From CAYMLL01 sp964390645 (GTDB lineage Bacteria; Planctomycetota; UBA8108): a DNA stretch of 20,071 nt. Every line of letters begins with the position of its first letter. Within the stretch, counting starts at the first letter, position 1. Below are positions 15,527-20,071 of the stretch, piece after piece. The stretch lies in NCBI GenBank assembly GCA_964390645.1, contig CAYMLL010000126.1, positions 1-20,071 of the forward strand, in the 5' to 3' direction. A program made the translations under genes and the position numbers. Under the pieces are notes generated by a model. The model was given only the letters and a program-made list of their open reading frames with translations. It was not told where the DNA came from and ran no database searches.

Positions 15527-18409
15527 TCAACCGTCTCCACGAGGCGCGAAGGCCATCGACGCCTGAACAGCGAAGCCGCAGGTGCAGCCAGAGCTGCCTT
15601 CGGGCATCAGCAGGAGCCCGGCCGCCGGCACCATGTTGACCCAGCAACCAGGACGCGAGACACGCGTCACCTCCCGGCGCTCGAGCGTCTCCAGATCGAA
15701 CATCGATGCCTGACGATTGCGAAAGAAGAGCGCCGAAGCTGAAGCCGACACCGCACCACAACCCGCTCGACGCCCGCTCCCCCAGCGGCTGGCCCAGCCG
15801 TACACCGGCCGTCCATCGCCGAGATGGTAGGCGAAGGGCTCGACGTGCAGCACGTCGCCGACGATGACCGGACGATAGTCCTGCTCGCCATGATTGCCGC
15901 CGGCCCGAAGCCCCGAGTCCTGGCTTCTCGTCCACGACTGCGATCCGCCCTCGACCTCGTGCACACTGAGATCGTAGCGCACGGTGCCCCCCTCGTTACG
16001 TGATCCGGCCACGACGACACGCCCCCCCGCGCCGGCGGCGAAGACACTGTGACGCAGACGCTCCAGCCCCGCTGCCCGGCTCCAGTCAACCCGACCATCG
16101 TCCAGACGCAACGCCACCAGCCGCCCGCCTTGCTCGCCGAGCAAGCGCTCGACCCGAAACCGACCGTTGCCGTCGACGAGTGTCTCGGGATCGGCGCTCT
16201 CGACGAAGATCACACGACCATCGACGACGCAAATCGTCGAGTTGACGATCGCCCCGGCCGGATCGTGAGCCCACGCCAGCTTGCCGCGAACACGATCGAA
16301 TGCGAAGAGGCGGGAGCTGGTAACGAGCGAATTGCCATCGGCGTAGATCTCGTCGATCGTCTGTCGATCGTGTGTCGTGCGGATCGCTCCGACGCGCACC
16401 TCCGAGCCCACGACTCGCTCGCCGACGCTCGCCAGATAGCCCCAGTGCTTCGCCGCGCCGTCGGGGCTCTCGTCCCCGGGGTGCTCTTCCGTCGTGAGCG
16501 CCCCCGGAACGCGCAGTGCCGGATCCTCCGCTCCAGTGCTCACATCGAATCGTCGGCAGAGCTCTCCAGCGAGGACGAGAAGATGGCGCTCATCGACGAC
16601 GACGTTACCGCAATCCCGCACGACACCAACCCGCCGCGAGCCCGGCACAACGGCACTCCACAACGCCGCGCCATTGTGCGCATCGACGACAAAGAGGCGC
16701 TCGTCGCCAACAACGAAGAGGCGACCGTCCTTGACGAGAGGCGCTGCCGCGCGATGGTGACGATCGATCATGTCACGCGGCCCGGGCTGCCCGAACCAGC
16801 GCAGGTCGAGCTCACCACCCACCAGCTCGTCACCACTGCACGCCGTGTTGCCGGCGTCCGCGTAGAGGTGCGTCCACTCACCGGTACACGCCAGCGGCGG
16901 GCGTCGAGCTACCGCCCAGTCAGCCTCCGTCGACGCCAGCGTCATCCTCGGGTCGATCGCACGCTCCTTGCGCAGAACCACGACGCCACCGTCAGGCCGC
17001 AGCACGCGCCACAGCTCATCGAGCGGTACCCTCGATGGCTCCCCGAGAAACTCCGACTCGGAGATGATCACATTCGCGATGCCGGACACGTAAGGCAGGA
17101 CCCCGGAAGAGACGACATGAACACTGACACGATCGAGCAGGCCCTGCGCGCGCAGACGCGATCGCACGGCCCTGGCTCGCGCATCGTCCACCGCGACGGC
17201 GACAACGCGCAGCTTCCCGCCCCGCGCGATCGACTCGACGAGCAAGCCGGACTCACAGTCAACGACAAGCGCGTAGCCGCGACCAGCGGCGACCTCGCGC
17301 GCGAGCAGCCTCACGGCTGCGGGATCCCCTCGTCGTCGATCATCTTTCGCGCTCGTGGGCTCCTCTTCTCGATCCTGGGTGGGGCCTCGGCCGGGAACTG
17401 CCGGAGCGAAACCGTGGAGCACGCCGCGATCGGTACCGACGAAGAGCCGACCGCCGGCGACCGCCAGAGAGAGAGCGCGGCCCTCGACCGACGCGGTCCA
17501 CAGCGCATCGCCGTCCGCTGCCCGCGTCACCGTCACGACTCCGTCACCACCGGTGATCTCGAGCGCTCCCGAGCGGATCTTCTCGACGACGCCTGGTGGC
17601 ATCGTGCGCTGCGCCGGACCAGGCTCCGGCCCACCCCGACGCTTCCAGTGTGGTGTCAGGCCGTCGGGTGACCGTCCCTGTGCGACCACCAGAGAATTGC
17701 CGCGAAGGGCGAGGTAGCCCTGCGCAGAGAGGTCGATGCGACTCCTCGCGAGAACCCCACCCGTCCTCACGTCCAACGCGACACGAAAGCAACCTTGCGC
17801 GGGAAAGACCCCGGCACAGAAGTGCGCGACGCCCGCCTCGATCAGCACGCCGCTTCGAACCGGCCACAGAGAGATGATGCGCCCGTTGCCCGGCAATCGA
17901 CGGTCCTTCTCGACACCTCGCCGGCGCCAGCGCCGCTCACCCGACCGCGCGTCGAGACAGTAGACGAAGCCGTCGTCCGAGCCGGCGACGACGAGCCCCT
18001 CCCACAGACTGGGCGCCAGCCGCACCGGTCCTTCCGTCGCGTGGCTCCAGAGCTCCCTTCCGGTGCTCGCATCGAGACAGCGGATGAGACCGTCCGCGGA
18101 GGATCCGAAGTAGATGCGGTCACCGTCCGAGACCACGTGAAACGCGTGATCGAAAGTGACGCGAGCCGGCAGATCGGTCTTCCCCGCCCAGAAATTCTGC
18201 CTCGCCGGAGGCGGCCAGGCGGGTCGCGGCGGATGGCGCGACCGGTAGGTCCATTGCAGAGCCAGCGGCAGCACGAGCTCGACTGACGTCTCCCCGCTAC
18301 GCCGGCTGTCGTGTCGATACGTCGGCCAGTCGTCGCCGAGGACACCGCCCACGGAGAACGCAACGAGGAGAGCCGGAACGACAATCGGGCGAGACACGAC
18401 GCCGCTCAC
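15527..18409 (-). CDS. Secreted PQQ-like beta-propeller protein with embedded methyltransferase-like domain
   Basis: The GTG at 18409 is chosen because it overlaps the stop of the upstream gene as GTGA and leads directly into a signal segment (SRPIVVPALLVAFSVGGVLG) before DDWPTYRHDSRRSGE, the usual start of planctomycete BamB-like propellers. An in-frame ATG at 18466 is the alternative. The product is 960 residues. Propeller blades with PQQ-repeat motifs (YFGSSADGLIRCLDASTGRE, FVYCLDARSGERRWRR, RLFVVDAHNGAALW) occupy about 30-350 and 500-955. Between them, about 370-476, is a Rossmann-type segment (YALVVDCESGLLVESIARGG, ANVIISESEF, LWRVLRPDGGVVVLRK). It resembles a class I SAM methyltransferase whose glycine-rich motif I is degraded. 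No PQQ-dehydrogenase catalytic residues are evident. It is probably a periplasmic scaffold or binding protein. Confidence 0.85.
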   Translation of the reverse strand: MSGVVSRPIVVPALLVAFSVGGVLGDDWPTYRHDSRRSGETSVELVLPLALQWTYRSRHPPRPAWPPPARQNFWAGKTDLPARVTFDHAFHVVSDGDRIYFGSSADGLIRCLDASTGRELWSHATEGPVRLAPSLWEGLVVAGSDDGFVYCLDARSGERRWRRRGVEKDRRLPGNGRIISLWPVRSGVLIEAGVAHFCAGVFPAQGCFRVALDVRTGGVLARSRIDLSAQGYLALRGNSLVVAQGRSPDGLTPHWKRRGGPEPGPAQRTMPPGVVEKIRSGALEITGGDGVVTVTRAADGDALWTASVEGRALSLAVAGGRLFVGTDRGVLHGFAPAVPGRGPTQDREEEPTSAKDDRRRGDPAAVRLLAREVAAGRGYALVVDCESGLLVESIARGGKLRVVAVAVDDARARAVRSRLRAQGLLDRVSVHVVSSGVLPYVSGIANVIISESEFLGEPSRVPLDELWRVLRPDGGVVVLRKERAIDPRMTLASTEADWAVARRPPLACTGEWTHLYADAGNTACSGDELVGGELDLRWFGQPGPRDMIDRHHRAAAPLVKDGRLFVVGDERLFVVDAHNGAALWSAVVPGSRRVGVVRDCGNVVVDERHLLVLAGELCRRFDVSTGAEDPALRVPGALTTEEHPGDESPDGAAKHWGYLASVGERVVGSEVRVGAIRTTHDRQTIDEIYADGNSLVTSSRLFAFDRVRGKLAWAHDPAGAIVNSTICVVDGRVIFVESADPETLVDGNGRFRVERLLGEQGGRLVALRLDDGRVDWSRAAGLERLRHSVFAAGAGGRVVVAGSRNEGGTVRYDLSVHEVEGGSQSWTRSQDSGLRAGGNHGEQDYRPVIVGDVLHVEPFAYHLGDGRPVYGWASRWGSGRRAGCGAVSASASALFFRNRQASMFDLETLERREVTRVSRPGCWVNMVPAAGLLLMPEGSSGCTCGFAVQASMAFAPRGDG

Positions 18410-18735
18410 GAGACCTGACTCCGGTAACCGTGTACGCAAACCGGCGCCTCGACCTCCGTCGTGCATCCGACGAACTCGAAGCGTGAACTCGACCTCTTCC
18501 CCTCTCGCGATCGGAGATTCCGAGTGGCGCAGAGCGTACGGCGCATGATCTCGGCGTCGAATCGGCTCACGGCCCGGAACAGGCCGGGTACGGAACGGGA
18601 CCGGACGGCCCGCACCTCGACACGGCTGACGACATCGACGAAACGCGTGCAGTCGACGCCGCGGGCGACGGCGGCACGGTTGATCAACGGGTGCTCCGAA
18701 GCGGGCAGAAACCCCTGGGTCGCTTCCTGGTTCAT
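18406..18735 (-). CDS. Small unknown protein, coupled upstream of the propeller gene
   Basis: The 109-residue reading has high GC at third codon positions like its neighbours. Its TGA overlaps the GTG of the propeller gene by four bases (GTGA), which argues that it is real and translationally coupled. The product is basic, with no signal peptide or membrane segment. Four cysteines are visible (VDCTRF, LCATRN, VGCTTE, PVCVHG), as is a central SRVEVRAVRSRSVPGLFRAV stretch. I do not recognise a family. The ATG at 18735 has AGAGG only one base away, which is too close for a good ribosome site, so the start is uncertain. It is divergent from the pfpI-type gene. Alternatively it is just the upstream part of a non-coding leader. 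Confidence 0.5.
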   Translation of the reverse strand: MNQEATQGFLPASEHPLINRAAVARGVDCTRFVDVVSRVEVRAVRSRSVPGLFRAVSRFDAEIMRRTLCATRNLRSREGKRSSSRFEFVGCTTEVEAPVCVHGYRSQVS

Positions 18736-18845
18736 GCCTCTGCCAGGTCTCGCTGCCAGTCCCGACCGCCGCTCACGGCGTCGGATCGAAAGCCTCCACG
18801 CGGAACTGTGTCAGATCCGCTGGATGCTGTGGAGTCGCGGCCGTC

Positions 18846-18851
18846 TATAGT
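18846..18851 (+). promoter_or_regulatory. Candidate -10 element for the PfpI-family gene
   Basis: TATAGT stands out in a GC-rich divergent intergenic region, about 52 bp before the GTG at 18903. No convincing -35 hexamer is found 16-18 bp upstream. If used, transcription would start near 18858, just past the in-frame ATG at 18855, which favours the GTG start. Confidence 0.3.
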
Positions 18852-18902
18852 ATCATGACACGGTCGAACCAACGATCACTTCAGGACACCTCAGGGGGAA
18901 AC

Positions 18903-19451
18903 GTGTCGGACCCGAAACGTGCAGTCGTGCTGGTCGAGGAAAAGTACGAAAACCTCGAGCTCTGGTATCCGTACTGGAGACTGCGTGAACTCGGTCTGGC
19001 GGTCGACCTGGTCGGGCCCGAATGCGGCAAGAGTTACGGCTCCAAGGAAGGCTATCCGTGCATCACGGACACGCCGATCGTGGAGGCCCTCGAGCGCAAC
19101 TACGTCTGTCTCGTCGCTCCCGGCGGGTGGGCGCCCGACCGGCTTCGCCGCTATCCCGAGATTCTCCAACTGGTGAAGAACGTCCACGACGGCAACGGCG
19201 TGATCGCGAGTATCTGTCACGGCCCCTGGGTACTGGTGTCCGCAAGGATCCTCGAAGGTCGCAAGGTCACCTGCGTCAGTGCGATCAAGGACGACGTCGT
19301 CAACGCCGGAGCCACGTACCTCGACCGCGAGGTCGTCGTCGACGGCAACCTCGTCACCAGCCGAACGCCGGCGGACACGGCGGCGTTCAGTCGAGCCATG
19401 GTCGAGCTCGTCTCCGAGAGGTTCTCCGCGGACGAGAGCCCGATCAGCTGA
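18903..19451 (+). CDS. DJ-1/PfpI family protein (type 1 glutamine amidotransferase-like)
   Basis: The 182-residue length and sequence match the PfpI subfamily closely. These cytoplasmic proteins are annotated as intracellular peptidases, with glyoxalase-, deglycase- or chaperone-like activities reported for relatives. Visible residues are Glu16 in KYENLELWYP (the conserved acid next to the nucleophile), GSKEGYPCITD, VAPGGWAPDRLRRYP, and the nucleophile elbow IASICHGPW with Cys105 and His106. DGNLVTSRTPAD lies near the C-terminus. All active-site positions are intact. The GTG at 18903 is chosen because AGGGGG (18893-18898) sits 4 nt upstream and family homology begins there; an in-frame ATG at 18855 would add 16 poorly conserved residues and is too close to the candidate promoter. 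The gene is divergent from the propeller operon. Its stop codon lies inside a tandem 23-bp duplication. Confidence 0.93.
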   Translation: MSDPKRAVVLVEEKYENLELWYPYWRLRELGLAVDLVGPECGKSYGSKEGYPCITDTPIVEALERNYVCLVAPGGWAPDRLRRYPEILQLVKNVHDGNGVIASICHGPWVLVSARILEGRKVTCVSAIKDDVVNAGATYLDREVVVDGNLVTSRTPADTAAFSRAMVELVSERFSADESPIS

Positions 19452-19486
19452 AGCGACGTGGAGCGATCAGCTGACGCGACGTGGAG
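19441..19486. repeat. Tandem 23-bp direct repeat spanning the PfpI-family stop codon
   Basis: Units 19441-19463 and 19464-19486 are identical except at position 12 (A versus C). The first contains the last codons and TGA of the gene; the second repeats them downstream, including a second TGA. It looks like a recent slippage or short duplication. Confidence 0.85.
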
Positions 19487-19491
19487 ACCGT

Positions 19492-20065
19492 GTGAGGACC
19501 GAGGATCGGAGCGCACACGTTCGCGCTGACCTTTTCGACGGTCACGAGGTCCTGCACGAGGTGATCGACGAACCCCGTCGATCACCTCCCCCCGCCCGGC
19601 AGCGTCACGTCGTCGCCGACGAGGAGCTCTCGACGACCGTCAGCCACGTCCGCCGGGAGTACGATTTCCCGGGAGCTGACGCACCCATCGGCGCTCGTCC
19701 GTCAGAACAGTCTCCTTCTTGTCACCAGCGCCCATGGATGGCAGGCGGCTCCTGATTGGCCTCAACGCGAGGGCTGGCAAGGAGCGACGAAACACGGTCC
19801 AGTCGACACCACCCGAACGCAAGCACGAGAGGAACCGTTTCGCACCTTCGACGCCGACGACCGGGTCCCCGTCTCCTTCTCTGACGACCAGAGAGTCGAC
19901 ATCGCGTCATGCGGCCTCGACGGTGAGGAGATCTGGCGCGAGTCCCCCGTCGATCTCCACTCGGTGCACGATTCTCTCGACTCGCCGGTGCTCCCGCACG
20001 ACCTGATGTCCCCCGCCCACCCTCCGCACGCCCCCCCGCCCCTCCACAACGGGTCAGAAAAATAA
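19492..20065 (+). pseudogene. Possible frame-broken gene, unidentified
   Basis: A frame opening at GTG 19492 reads RTEDRSAHVRADLFDGHEVL, later STTVSHVRREYDFPGADAP, and stops at TGA 19753-19755. The +1 frame, with no start codon of its own, carries protein-like sequence from about 19675 (LVRQNSLLLVTSAHGWQ, then FRTFDADDRVPVSFSDDQRV and DIASCGLDGEEIW) to TAA at 20063-20065. Together they could be one gene with an indel around 19650-19750, either decayed or damaged by assembly error near the scaffold end. No family is recognised. The strong hairpin at 19558-19588 inside the first frame argues against coding. The last 60 bp are C-rich and of doubtful quality. Confidence 0.25.
19558..19588. terminator. 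Perfect 13-bp hairpin downstream of the PfpI-family gene
   Basis: GAGGTGATCGACG (19558-19570) pairs perfectly with CGTCGATCACCTC (19576-19588) around the loop AACCC. It begins 107 bp after the stop at 19451. A C run rather than a T run follows, so it is not a classical intrinsic terminator. It may protect the transcript end or be a protein-binding palindrome. Confidence 0.5.
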
Positions 20066-20071
20066 GACGAC

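Noticed and set aside
16049..17671. Plus-strand 540-codon open frame
   Set aside because: It is antisense to the propeller gene, which has clear PQQ repeats; long antisense frames are common at this GC content. Its composition is Arg/Thr/Asp-rich with no motif.
1..20071. tRNA, rRNA, riboswitch or CRISPR array
   Set aside because: No regularly spaced repeats, no tRNA-like cloverleaf and no conserved rRNA sequence were noticed on either strand. A dedicated covariance-model scan was not possible.

Overview
The window looks like a fragment of a high-GC genome from an uncultured Planctomycetota bacterium, probably a metagenome-assembled scaffold. The taxonomic pointers are a DUF1549/DUF1553 protein next to a DUF1501 protein and a PPC-domain protein, secreted proteins ending in a degenerate dockerin-type repeat that opens with FLRGN, and a secreted PQQ-type beta-propeller carrying a methyltransferase-like insert. 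A run of ten N (14088-14097) sits inside G/C homopolymer junk, so linkage between the left part (1-14.0 kb) and the right part (14.1-20.07 kb) is a scaffolding claim, not continuous sequence.

Layout. At the left edge (1-183, minus) is the N-terminus of a sodium:solute symporter (SSS family), divergent from a class I ketol-acid reductoisomerase homologue (312-1301) whose usual catalytic residues are mostly replaced. A bidirectional terminator-like hairpin follows. Beyond it lies a graveyard: a frameshifted C-terminal piece of a formylglycine-generating-enzyme (FGE-sulfatase) domain joined to the broken left end of an IS3-type element. About 640 bp without a convincing gene comes next.

At 2564-5688 two secreted proteins are translationally coupled by an ATGA overlap. 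Both end in the same module: HYR domain, degenerate two-repeat dockerin-like domain, and a short Cys-containing tail. The second also has a cohesin-like N-terminal domain. A long nested inverted repeat (5721-5831) follows them. After a gene-poor spacer comes a three-gene plus-strand cassette typical of planctomycetes: DUF1549/DUF1553 with haem-type cysteine motifs, Tat-exported DUF1501, and a PPC-domain protein (6389-12333). An NAD-dependent aldehyde dehydrogenase (12410-13915) follows.

Right of the gap, the minus strand holds a secreted two-repeat protein with a C-terminal transmembrane sorting-type tail (14175-15230), then a 960-residue propeller/methyltransferase-like protein (15527-18409). 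The latter overlaps a small upstream unknown gene (18406-18735) by a GTGA junction. Divergent from that pair is a DJ-1/PfpI-family protein (18903-19451). The last 600 bp hold a tandem duplication over the pfpI stop, a perfect 13-bp hairpin, and a coding-like but frame-broken stretch.

Most of the recognisable content concerns exported or envelope proteins of unknown function. The cytoplasmic enzymes (KARI-like, ALDH, PfpI-like) show no obvious shared pathway. No rRNA, tRNA, CRISPR array or complete mobile element was seen.
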